A stretch of 64,000 nucleotides of DNA from Romanomermis culicivorax (Eukaryota > Nematoda > Enoplea > Mermithida > Mermithidae): the NCBI GenBank assembly GCA_963922205.1, contig CAWUHX010000020.1:1054001-1118000 (forward strand). The letters run 5' to 3'. The notes under the pieces are model-generated. The model ran no database searches and was not told where the DNA came from. It was given only the letters and a program-made list of their open reading frames with translations. Shown here one piece after another: positions 1 through 11,000 of this stretch; within the stretch, counting starts at the first letter, position 1; every line of letters starts with the position of its first letter. The translations under genes and the position numbers were made by a program.

Positions 1-1466
1 ACAGTAAGATGATATAACGATGAACGCCTAAAAATACGGTAACAAAGATATCTTAGATGGGAAATTCACAGATTATTCACTTAATTAAGACACAGTTGCC
101 AGAAATTATAGTGCATTTATTCAGACTCGGAACCTAGAGGAATGCTTTTGCTGATGAAGTGTGCATGTATAAATCATTTCTCATTAGTTCTAGGAGTATA
201 TGCGACAGTCAATCGGCGAAAAAAGGTATCCGCGAATGCAGCTCATTTCTTCTCTGCCTAAACACTTTTTCGTCTTTCAATTATCACTTAGAAAAAGTGT
301 ACTATAGTAATAATAGCACGAAAAACTGATGCTTTCCAGGAACTCCATGAACATCAAGTGTCGCTGTTTTCGGCAACTCACTATTCTAGAAAGAACAAAA
401 AACAGTATTTTAAGTAAGGATGAACTATTCAAATCCGAATAACAATTACTCAAACCTCAACTCGAAAAATGGAGGATTGAAAATTCAAACTCAAAGAAAT
501 CATACAGTTTTTGTGTTTCAGGAGACATCTATAGACTTTAATTAACATACGAAACGTCACCTCACTTCTCTTGGATAAGTTTACCAAATCTTTGAGATGA
601 TGCATAATTATTGACCCAATTCTTCAACTGTAACTAGTTCCTAGAATTACACTATTACTTCCCCAGTTTTATTATGCATCACCATCGCACCCTCGCCCGT
701 CTGTCAGTAATGTACCTATGCAATTTCGCGCCATGACTTATCTATTTTTTCAGATTTTTCCCCCTCCGTTGATTCTGAAAGGGTTCAAACGGAATCAGGT
801 TTTCCCAGTATGGGAATTGACATCAAAACTACATATGAAAGATGACTATTTAAAAAATTCATCATTCATTTTATACTCTCAAGTTGGACTTTCCCGCAAC
901 TATCGTTTGTGAAACTTATAACAATAATTTAAGGAAATGTGACAAACAAGTTCCTTATTAATGTTGTATGTTGGGAGGTATCATTAACCAGGAAGAAAAA
1001 CAAGTGACAGAAAAATTCTAACTTTTGATCACCGAAAAAGTCGAGGGGTTTCAGCTTGATTCCAAAACTTTGAAAATGCCAAAAATTTCACTCAAAGTGG
1101 ATTTGAGTATGATTTATTTTGTAGGTATACATGCCACGTATTGTACATATTTGACTGTTTCAAAATTTACAGAAAACTGGTTTGATTACTGAATTATCCA
1201 GAAATTTCAAGCTCTGCAAGGAATAATAAGGTTCTTCTTGTTTGAGACTCATCTATGCAAATGAAAAATATTCCAACACATCATATGTTTCAGGACTTTA
1301 AGTTCTGAAGACATCGCAGGTTGATTCAGTTTATTTACAACGTGTCCATCACAAACACGTAATCAACATTTCTCGTTCTTTCTCGTCATGAAATATTTGG
1401 TTGGATTTTTTGACGTCTGGTTCATTAAAAACCCTACGCAAAGTATGATGTAATAAACGTCAAATT
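1..1466. other. AT-rich stretch, nothing recognised
   Basis: No protein family, transposon terminus or RNA gene was recognised. The open frames here are short and have the composition expected of chance frames in AT-rich DNA. Confidence 0.5.
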
Positions 1467-1566
1467 ATCGGAAACGCCGGGAAGGCAATTTATTGACCAG
1501 TGTGTTCCAAACGGTCACAAAAAGACCCGCCAAAAGAAGTGACAAAAATAGTCTTGTCGCAATGTC

Positions 1567-1784
1567 TTATCGTCGAAACTGAATAATATCCAGAAATAGG
1601 CCCTCAAAACATCCGAAAGTGCATGGCTTTTGAAAGCCTAAGTTGTTCAGAATTTCCTGGCAACATTCATAAAAAGAGTCCTGCCCAACACAACCAATGT
1701 GATGTAGGCCTTCATTCAAATGTGCTATCAAAGGATAGATACGGTCGATAGTCGACTTAACTGCTGCTTGTCGATTATTCTCAT
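1567..1784 (-). CDS. Candidate exon of an unidentified Cys-rich protein
   Basis: Read on the minus strand, an open frame of about 72 codons follows an AG that could be a splice acceptor (exon would start at 1784). The protein has balanced composition, an acidic start and several Cys (a YECC run, then PCTFGCF). The frame ends at a stop at 1567-1569. A downstream segment in the same frame reads as a hydrophobic stretch resembling a membrane helix (about 1467-1560, LFLSLLLAGLFVTVW). I do not recognise the family. It could be one exon of a gene extending left of the window, or a chance frame. It lies downstream of the PEBP gene on the same strand but does not resemble the missing PEBP C-terminus. 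Confidence 0.25.
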
Positions 1785-2967
1785 CTTAGAATGATCCAAT
1801 ACGATCTCTATCGAGTAAAGATAGGATTTACTAGTCTGGAATGTGCGCAAAGGCCACCAAGAAACTGGAACTGGAATGCTCGAAAGCAGTTTCAAAAAGC
1901 CGCATAATTCAAAAGTGGAAAAAATCGTAGCTAGCACGTTAGTGCTAAACTACAATGTGTTTCGTTTTGGGCACGCCGATTTTCACGTTTAAGGCAAGAT
2001 TTCTAAAAACTATAAGACATCCAAAGCTGAAATTTGGCAACAATATAGAACTCGATGCGGGCTACAATATGGTACCACTTAGAATATTGTAGACATACTG
2101 TAGCTAAAGTTATGAGACAAACTAGAGTACTGTTTTGCCACCTTTTTATAACTAACGATTATTCTAACCGATTAGCTCGATTGTGGTATTAATATCTTCA
2201 GTAGGGTCATATCTCGGGACCACCACGAAATTTTTTCGAAATATGCAAATGCGACCTTATTTCAGTGTAAAGAAAAATCTCAAAACTCCGACCAGTAATA
2301 ACTTTGCGAATATTTAGTCTTTCTAGACGATTCTTGTTCCGTTGGATGCAGCTCCTCGAGTTGTACAAGATACTGACTGGCGGTTTGAAAATTTGCAGTG
2401 TAAACTTAATTATCATAGAAAATATGCAAATTTGGCCGAGTTGAAATAGATGACCGCACAGATATCTCGAGTTGTATAAGTCGTAGAAAGCTAATTCTTT
2501 TTTTGTTCGATAGCTGAGTAAAATGCCCAGAGTAAATCACCTTAACATCTAGTATGTGCAGTGTAAAGAAAGTGTAAACAAAGCGAAAATGTCCATTTAA
2601 AAATCTTTTTGCGATTTTCAGATCTTTTGTTGCACCATTGAAACGAGCTTCTTTTTCTACTCCCCAGTTTTGATATTTGTTTATGTAAAAATGTATAGTA
2701 CGTTAGAAATTTGCATAAATGTTGTTTACAAAAAAATTTTTTTCGATTCATCGATTTTATGTATCGCCGTTGCAAAGAGCGTATTTTGTTGTCCCTGATG
2801 CATATTTTTTTCGAAATATCTCAACGTACGCTAAAAATTTGCATAAATGATATATGCCAAAAAATGTAAAATTCGCCACATTTTAGTGGCGTTCGTACTA
2901 TACTCCGAAAATACACTTTTTCAGTAAAGAATTTTTTACACCTTCCTTGCAGGAGCTTGAAAGTACG
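1785..2967. other. AT-rich stretch, nothing recognised
   Basis: Only short, low-complexity open frames are present. No repeat termini or domain motifs were seen between the candidate exon and the foldback element. Confidence 0.4.
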
Positions 2968-4093
2968 ATATTTATCTGAAAATGCCAGGAAATGGCAAAA
3001 AGGAGAATATGTTTTTCCTTTTTGCTTGTTTCACTGGCTTAAAAGTTCGATATTAGAGGCCTCCCCATCATTTCATTTCAGCAAAATTCTAACTGAAAAA
3101 AGCTTTCCATCTCCTGAGAAACATATACGCGCCCAGTTTTTTAGAAGACAAAACGTTTTTAAGCCTCTGCGCATGAAATTCACTTGTCTTGTAGCAATTT
3201 TTACAATCTACATGATTACTGTATGTACAATACATACTTAGTTTTCATGATAGAACACACGTGATGCCTCTAACTGCATGTATAAAATTCATTACAGGCT
3301 TGTACAAAAAAGTGCTATAATTGACAAAAACTATACACAACAATAACCATTCTCTAATACTAGGAAGTGGCAAAAGATGAATATGTTTCTCCTTGTCCCA
3401 TATTTCACTGAGCATAATACTATACTTCGTTTCCGAGAACCTGGTTGTAAACTCACCGTATTCTATTTTCACACGTATTGTTTTTTTCCGAGTTTAAAAC
3501 GCGGGAATTTAAATTTCTAATACGATTAATGCTAGTTTAAACTTATTCGAAACTATGCTTTAGCTAATTTTACTCAAATAATGTTCGCCAGTCTCCCAAA
3601 AATCGCCGTCAACAAAAATTTTGCTGTTTACCAGCAATTAATTTTTCGAATTTGTTTCAAATTGTGTAAATTCGTTGTCTTGCGAATCAGGAATACTGTG
3701 GGTTTACCACCTGCTTTTCGGAAACAAGGTATAGGCCACTGCATTGTATACAGTAATGAAAAATTCTAACAAAGAATGGCACATAAGTAATTACAAAGAT
3801 TTCGGGTTTTTCATTAAACCAAAGTTTTTTCTTCTGTAAAAATCAACTTTAATAACTGATACTGAAATTTTTCAAAAATTTGTCCATTTTTGCGCAGAGG
3901 CATTTTCAGAAATGACTAAAAAACTGGGCGCGTATATGTTTCTCAGAAAAAGGAAAGTTTTTTTCAGTTAGAATTTTACTGAAATAAAATGATGGGGAGG
4001 CCTAATATCGAACTTTTAAGCCAGTGAAACAAGCAAAAAGAAAAACATATTCTCCTTTTTGCCATTTCCTGGCATTTTCAGCTAAATATGATA
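2968..4093. mobile_element. Foldback element with ~200 bp inverted arms
   Basis: The segment at about 2968-3175 reappears in reverse complement at about 3895-4093. Shared landmarks, in opposite order, are CTGAAAATGCCAGGAAATGG, a CTGGCTTAAAAGTTCGATATTAG-like core, a GCCTCCCCATCATTT block and a CATATACGCGCCCAG block ending in GCCTCTGCGC. The arms are imperfect (small indels) and flank about 720 bp of AT-rich sequence without a recognisable gene. I infer a foldback-type or long-TIR non-autonomous DNA transposon. No convincing target-site duplication was found. Confidence 0.7.
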
Positions 4094-4192
4094 TTCATTC
4101 AGTCAGTAGTATCAACAGACGTGAGTCCAGTGTAGTTTCCTACACAAACGTGGGGAAATCAGCACGACAGCTGAAGATGGAAAATACATTGA

Positions 4193-4313
4193 AGCTTCTA
4201 ATGAAGAATTTTTACGAACAAACCTGCATGTTATCTCCTTCTAATGAAGGGCTTCAATGACCTGCATTGTATCACCTTCTAATGAAGGATTTTTAATATC
4301 CAAACTTGTATGT
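4193..4313 (+). repeat. Three imperfect tandem copies, ~55 bp unit
   Basis: The phrase CTTCTAATGAAGRA recurs three times at spacings of about 50 bp, each followed by a diverged tail containing CCTGCAT or CTTGTATG. It looks like a short degenerate tandem repeat. Confidence 0.5.
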
Positions 4314-5342
4314 TGAGCAAGAGTGGCATTCTCGTCTTGCAGGGTTTGATTGAAGCAATCGTTTGAGATCCAACATTGAAGTCAATAATCTTGACTGATG
4401 AAACAGGTGGCACCTCTCATGGGGACGAAAAATATGGAATTCAAGTGAGCCAACAAGGCTAAATCTTAAAGGAGATCTGTAACGCGAAATTCGGCTGCTT
4501 CAACTGAGGAAAACGACCATGAAGAAGGCGAATCACAACCAAATTAAATGCGACTTTACTGATTATGAAGTCAACTATAGTTGGAGTCACTTGAACGTTT
4601 TTGAAAGATTTGACTATGGTTGGATCATTTTAGAAACACCTGACGTCAGCAAAAAAACTTTTCAGAACAACATAAAACGGCTAACAGGAGAAAGCTCTAA
4701 TGAACAATGAAAGGTAGTAATGACGACAGGCTAACGGAGAAGTTTTTTGGGGTGGAGCTTACAATTTGAACTTTCAACCGCACTATTCTCGAATGAGCGT
4801 GCAATATAGTGAAGTCCAACTATTATAAGAGAATGTTAGTTATAATAACCGGAATTAATTTTACCAGCGATCTACCGACGACAGAATAATTTCAAAGAAT
4901 GTATTTTCTGCAACAGGTTTATAAACATAAAAATCTTTAAAGATTGAAATTTTCAAAGTTGTGCAAAATTCAACAGTATGGCCTTTACATAAAAGTAATT
5001 CCCCACCTGAATTGCCGTTTTCAGACAAAAAGTGATCCTTTGATTCATTTTTTCACTTGATTCAAGAGTGATTTTCATTTTTTTCAATGATTTGTGATTT
5101 TTTCATTTTTGGTTTTTGATACCCTGAAAAATTTCGTCGTGCATGTCTGTTACAGATCAGAGGAGGTCAGAATTTCTCGTAGGGGTAAAGTTCAAAGTTT
5201 GTAGGGGAGGTGTACATAAATATCCATTAAAACAACCATTTTTCTCCAAAATTGGATAATCAGTGAATAATTTGAAGGATCTTTGGTAGGGGTAACGACA
5301 TCCTCATACTCCTTCTTATGCTACGTACACATACAAGTTTAC
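4314..5342. other. No gene recognised; 3' part of PEBP gene not found
   Basis: This stretch should contain the next exon of the PEBP gene if its introns stay short. I searched the minus strand for the family's next conserved block (His-Arg-Tyr followed by hydrophobics) and did not find it. The rest is AT-rich without repeat termini. Confidence 0.4.
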
Positions 5343-6945
5343 CCGTTCTCGGTTGAGGACCAGGGCTGCCGTAGGCCATCAAAACTTGACCACCCATTAT
5401 TCCGTCGATGATGTTGCTGGCCGGAATATTGAGTACCAACCAATGCAACCATTCGGCTACGGTAGGTTTTTCCCGGCTCAAATTGTCTGGATCTAAGAAA
5501 TGAATTGAGAAAAGGCGATCATAAGCGAAATCAAAAGGCAATCACTAGCGAAATCAAAGAATTGGCACATTAAAGAGAAAAAGTAAAGATGATCATAGAC
5601 ATTCAGAAGACAATTTGGCTTCCCGTAAAACCTTTGTTGTTTTTTGCTGACTGACTCATGTCTTTATTTCTAAAGAGCTTGAAAAGACATACGCTGCAAG
5701 AATTTTCTAGCGGAGGGTCCATTGACTTTTCATGGATAGGGAGTCAGTGAGCAAAAAAATAAAAAGAGCTGCATAAGAATGAATATCATATATAATATGC
5801 GGAAAAATATGAAAAAAGTTTCCTCCATATAGGTTCAGGGGAGGTATCAAACGAATATTTTCGGGTCAGGTGGGAGTCAACATACCTTTAAGACCATCGG
5901 CCTGTTAGGGGAAGGGTAAATCCCAAATACGTGGGATGAGATACCCATTTTTGTCAAAATCCTGAAGGTCGCTAAAAAAGTCGAAAAAAACGAACATTTT
6001 TCCAAAAATACCAAAATGCCAAATTGCCCAATTTTTTGAGTTGGTGGACGGTCCGAACATTTAAGGGCTACCGAGATGGGGCGAGAGTACTAAAACCTTT
6101 CCCTACCCCAACTACAGGTGTGGGTCTGAAGTGCACCCAAGAGCTTGAACGGTAATCTGTAATCGTTTTCCTAAGCAAAAATTTTTTTCTTTAAAAGTCA
6201 TAATATTACGATTTCAGGACTATTTCAAAAATCAGGAAAATGTGGATGACGTAGAAGGTTCAATATTATACCGCAATTAAATTCAGGAATACCCCCTAAA
6301 TCTACAATTCCAATCATCGGAAGTCGTTGTAAGTCGAGTGTTGCTATTAAAGAGCTTTTTTCATATTTTTTATGTCGAATACCGATTCTGCAGCTCACAG
6401 TCTTCAGAAACTTTTTGTCATATCATTTTTTGTTTTTATGCAATATCAAAGTTTCGGATTCTTTATTGGATAAGTTGATTCTTTCCGGACATTATTTCCG
6501 AAAAATATTTTCGAATACAACACATTTCTAGGTTATAATCATCAAATTTAAAACCAGATGTAGTGCAACTATTTGGAACCACTGCACCAAAAATATTATT
6601 AAGCTTAGAAGCAGGATCGTTCGATTATTTGAGAAGCAACAAATTTTAAGCATTAAAAATTTGCCAACATGACCCAAACTAATCGTTACCTATCATAACA
6701 AGTGAATAGGTCCCTTCAGGGTCAGCACCGGCGTACTGTACCCGAGGCGCGAATCTCAATTGATTAGTCTTGAAATTCATCCCATTTTCCAGGATCGTGC
6801 CCTCATAATTTACCTGAAAAAAACACAAAATATACAAAAATCAACTGTGAAAAGCAAAACTTCGAAAAAACAATACCATCAACTTATTTTTGGGTGCGTT
6901 AGGAATAATGTTGGGTGTAATTTCGGCGCTTTGAAAATCGGCCAT
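5343..6945 (-). CDS. Phosphatidylethanolamine-binding protein (PEBP) family, 5' three exons
   Basis: PEBP proteins are small cytosolic ligand-binding proteins that bind anionic phospholipid head groups and, in animals, Raf-type kinases. Three minus-strand exons join cleanly. Exon 1 is 6877-6945 (ATG at 6945, protein begins MADFQSAEITPNIIPNAPK). Exon 2 is 6690-6813 (begins VNYEG and ends in YSLVMI). Exon 3 is 5343-5492 (begins DPDNLSRE and contains EWLHWLVLNIP). The conserved Asp-Pro-Asp and Trp-x-His-Trp-Leu-Val-x-Asn-Ile-Pro ligand-pocket motifs are intact, and the GSPGPQPRTG loop is at the exon 3 end. All introns have GT-AG ends with matching phases (0, then 1). There is no signal peptide, so it is probably cytosolic. 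The C-terminal third (HRY block onward) is not found, so the gene either has a long next intron or is truncated. Family assignment is firm; orthology is not. Confidence 0.85.
5889..6119. mobile_element. Old copy of CATACCTGTA-type hAT-like MITE
   Basis: It begins with CATACCTTTAAGACC and ends with CAACTACAGGTGTG, which are mutated forms of the CATACCTGTA/TACAGGTATG termini seen in the intact copies near 27.1, 31.6 and 32.6 kb. The interior has the same series (AAATCCCAAAT, TTTTTGTCAAAAT, GTCGAAAAAAACG). The flanking 8-mers are only partly alike, so this copy is old. It lies in the PEBP intron between exons 2 and 3. Confidence 0.55.
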
Positions 6946-7067
6946 ATTTTTCGAAAGAAAAGTGGAGAACAATCCGCGGCAGAATAAACTTCTAAATATG
7001 AAATCTAAACAACCGAGAACAGAAAAAGAGAGCCGTGCTAGTTGAAATATGATTTCCTTGGAACACG

Positions 7068-7172
7068 TGACGTCACCGTGAGAATTTCCTACGCGAACGA
7101 AATTCTGTGAATAAGCATAGCTTGCTTAGAGCCAAGTAGCTTTCTCATTGAAACTACTATAACGTCACGTCA
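7068..7172. promoter_or_regulatory. CRE-like cluster upstream of the PEBP start
   Basis: A full TGACGTCA palindrome lies at 7068-7075, about 120 bp upstream of the PEBP start codon. Two overlapping ACGTCA half-sites lie at 7162-7172. TGACGTCA is the binding site of CREB/ATF-type bZIP factors. The position fits a promoter; function is inferred only. Confidence 0.35.
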
Positions 7173-7769
7173 TAGAATGCACATTTGGCAATTGTCGTTT
7201 CTCAATTCTTGGAAAGTTTGCATTTCGACAATAAGACAAATTGTAGTTGTATATAACTAAAGCCTATCCAAACAATTTTGTTGAATATAAAGCATAATGA
7301 AACCGGAAGGTAAAAAAATGAAAATAAAAAATGCCAGATGCAGGATAGCATACGCTTTGATTTGAAAACGTAGAAGTCGTACACAGACAACGCATTTTAT
7401 AATTTAAAGAAATTTGACAGTCATACAAATCTCCCGGGAAAATGTAGAATTAAAAAGAGTTCATTTTATTCGAAAATGCATCATAATAAATTATTATGCA
7501 CAATGCGATCAACGCGGTCATGCCAAATAAACTTTGCAGTGGAAGAAAATTTTTAACGCTTATTCAGTTCTTGAAACTCACCTGAGAAGAGTTTTCAAAA
7601 GCAATCGAACTTTCTTAAAATCACCAATATATATTTTCAACAAAAATATTTATATTTTTTATATATATTAAAAATTTTGGTTCATTTGTTACTTGAAATA
7701 CTTGAAATCCTAGCGAATATATCTACTTTAGTTGAAAATGATCTCCAAATATAATAACCTTACTGAGAA

Positions 7770-8097
7770 TCAATCGCCCCGTACGTCTTGCGACTCTTCA
7801 CGCCCATTATTATCATAAATATTATCACAAACTTCTTGACTATCATGACACTTTCGATTTTCGGCGTCGCGAATTTCACGCGTATTTTTACTATAGTGAT
7901 TAACGGAATCAAATTTAAGCGATAAGCTCCGGCGCGCAGCGCTCAGATGACTTTTCAAATTGATCAAAATTTTTTCCAATTGATCCACAGAATCGGCTGC
8001 TATTTGCATTTTGTCTAATATTCGACGTTTCTGATGTTCGTGATAAGCTTCCTCTATATTTAGTAACTTCAGAACGTCAATGGGCCCTTGCTTGGAT
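7770..8097 (-). CDS. Aster gene, last exon (luminal coiled coil)
   Basis: The exon follows an ATTTCAG acceptor and ends at TGA 7770-7772. It encodes a helix with heptad-like spacing (DSVDQLEKILINLKSHL) matching the C-terminal helix of Aster proteins, then an acidic Asn/Asp/Cys-containing tail. Confidence 0.85.
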
Positions 8098-11000
8098 CTG
8101 AAATGAGGGTTCGAAAAATAATATACAAACCATCAATAAATTCAGAAGAGAATTGTTTTTTCGAATTATAAATAATTTTCCAAAAATTTTTGCATTTGAA
8201 AAGTCGTAAATTCAATAGTTTTCACGAATATGATTCGGCAAACTACATACTCGAAAAACGGGATCAATTGATCAAGAAAATGTCCAAAAGTGACGTAATA
8301 AGGGAAAAACATACTTCTCAAGCACAAGATTTAAAGCATTAAGCGTCGATTCCAAAGATTTCTGCTCGTAATTCGCTTGGAACGACCATAAGTTGTAGAA
8401 AAGTATAAAATTCAGGACGAGTAGGACGCACATTCTGAAAAAAAGCTGTTGTCACAGAAATGCGGCAAAAAACAACGCTGTCGTAACATTATCATACATT
8501 ACTAATATTGCTTTTGTTAACTTCTGAATTCCGATGGGTAACAAAGGATAAACAAAATCAATGTCGGCTGAAAGAAAAACTGAATGATAAAATGGGAATC
8601 AGACATGAATTGGTGACAGTCATATATGTAATTGGGGGAAAGTGCTATAGGAACAACCACCCAGAAATCGTTGGTCATAGTCATTGGGCGACTCCTCAGG
8701 ATTTTCCAATCATATGGCTAGCCATATGGTAGTCATAGGAATCTCCATACTATTCGTCGGAAAAATATTAAAATGGCAATTTTCTAAGTACTTTGCCTAT
8801 GAATATATTTTTTGCGTCTTTTTAGACGAAAATTTTTACTTCTTCGAGCCGTTTTTCGGACTTTTTTGGTGAAAAAATTGAATTTTTTCATTCAGAGACC
8901 CGCACCCTAAAAATTTTCAGGAATCAGCGACCCCTCGGACCCCGGGGATCCGTTACATGTATGGTGACAGCTATACAAAAAGCTTGGAATTATAACAACT
9001 ACTATTGTTTGAGACACGAACGGGAAAGACACAACTTATGTTTTAAAACTTTCAATCTTTCATCGAATCACGGAGGTGAAATATATCATCCAAATAAATA
9101 GAAATATTAGACACGTGCGAATGAAAGAAATCATGTTGATATCCAATTGAATTGATACTCTTTCGCTAGATTGGGTATTTCAAACGTCACAAAATAATTT
9201 TAAATTGATTTCATTCGTAAGGTTCTGCTTACAGTTTCGATTCCAGAACCTCGATGAGTAAGAAATAAAAATGAAATGTCATCGAGAGATTTGACGCATA
9301 AAAAATATTCTGATAAGTTCAGTTTATCGAAACAATGTTTCGCTAAAGCCCTGAGACTTTGATTAAGCGATCACTTTTTAACTTACATCTTCTGACCGGA
9401 GATCTGGGTGGCGTCGATAAGCGCCGTATAGAATTAATTGAAAGTCCCTCGTCTTGAAAATCTTTAACGGCTTTTTTAGAATCGAAAGTCGGTTCGAAGC
9501 CCAGTTGCTCGCATTCCATTTTTAGATGTTTATCTTATGGGGTAAAAAGGGTTTATAAGGTCATGTGTAAACATTAAATAAATGCTCTCGTAATACTTAA
9601 ATCGTTGAAATAATCTTGTATACCAACATCAACGTTTTTTTCGATAAAGCCTGGAAAACATGAAAAAATAACTAATGTCTTTGACACTTCAAGCAGACAA
9701 ACTGAAAGTTAGATAAATTTAATTACCATGGTTCTTATACAAAAAGCAAGAAGTAGTAGTTTTTCTACAAAATGTTTTTTTTTTCTAAAAATTAAAGAAG
9801 TCACAGTGTTTATTGAGCTAATATTTACATTTTACAGTGCTCTTTTTAACATCGCAATGTCCAACAGAACTGAAATTTGGATTTATACACATTTGCTAGG
9901 TTGAAAAGCAGCTGCCTTTATATTTCAGAACTAATTTAATTTATATTTCAGAACATTTTCACATAACTATAACAATAATTCCAAGTTCATACTTCCGAGA
10001 GTAGTCGCTTAACACCCAGTAAGAAATATCAGTGGGACGCGAATATTCTAGTGATTTCGACTTCAACTGAAAAACATAATTCTACGCTTCAAAACCAATC
10101 CTTTTTGTAGAAAACGGTATACATTACGGGAATGTAATTTGTCTTCAAGATTAAGCTTTCTTTAGGATTTTGGAAAATTTAAAAATGCTATAAAAACGCT
10201 TACAACCTTTCAGGTATTGATTTTTGCAGTCTTTACATTTTCTGATGGGATTTCTGTCCTAGAGCGGGAAAGTAAGAATGTGCGCACGGTATGGACCGGA
10301 TATGATATACTTACTTTTTACAATGCCCCAGCAACGAGACCTATAAATGACGCCACCGTGCAGTCGTAGGCGACACTGATTGGAAGAAATGCGGCTCAGA
10401 CAGTAGGTTGTAACAGCGTAGAATGAATCGGCGTAAGGGACTCCAATGTTCTGACATTCGCATTTCACAACGTAAACTTTACCCGTTTTACTGCATTGAG
10501 CGCAAACCTGGCGAAGGGAAATATAAAATTATGTGTTATCAATATGAAATAGTGATGAGCTATAGGCACGAGATATCTACGAAGGTACGCTAGCCGAACA
10601 AGTGTGTTTTACAGACCTTTTGGAGATAACTACATTATTCAAGTTTGTTTTACATAAAAACTTATCTAGTGAAAGGGATTCCTTATTTTGAGAAAAATGT
10701 ATGAGAGGCACACGTAGTGCAAGTATGCGCAAAAATGCCATGTGAAAGCTTAAAATGATATGCAGGATATCAAATGCATTTATATCAAAATGATAGATCA
10801 TACCCATACATGTAATTGGGGGGGGAGTGCTATGGGAACCCCCCCCCCCAGAAATTGTCGACCACAGGCCCGTAACTAGGAATTTTTTTCAGGGGGTGGG
10901 GGAATCACCAAAATGTTTTGACTTACTCAAAACTAGGCGAATGGAGGTCGCACAGCGACCGACCAGTGGGCTGAGGGGTTCAGGGTGGCGCGCTTAACTG

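Noticed and set aside
7919-7940. GC palindrome-like GGCGCGCAGCGCT
   Set aside because: It lies in the last Aster exon and is explained by codons, not by a MITE.
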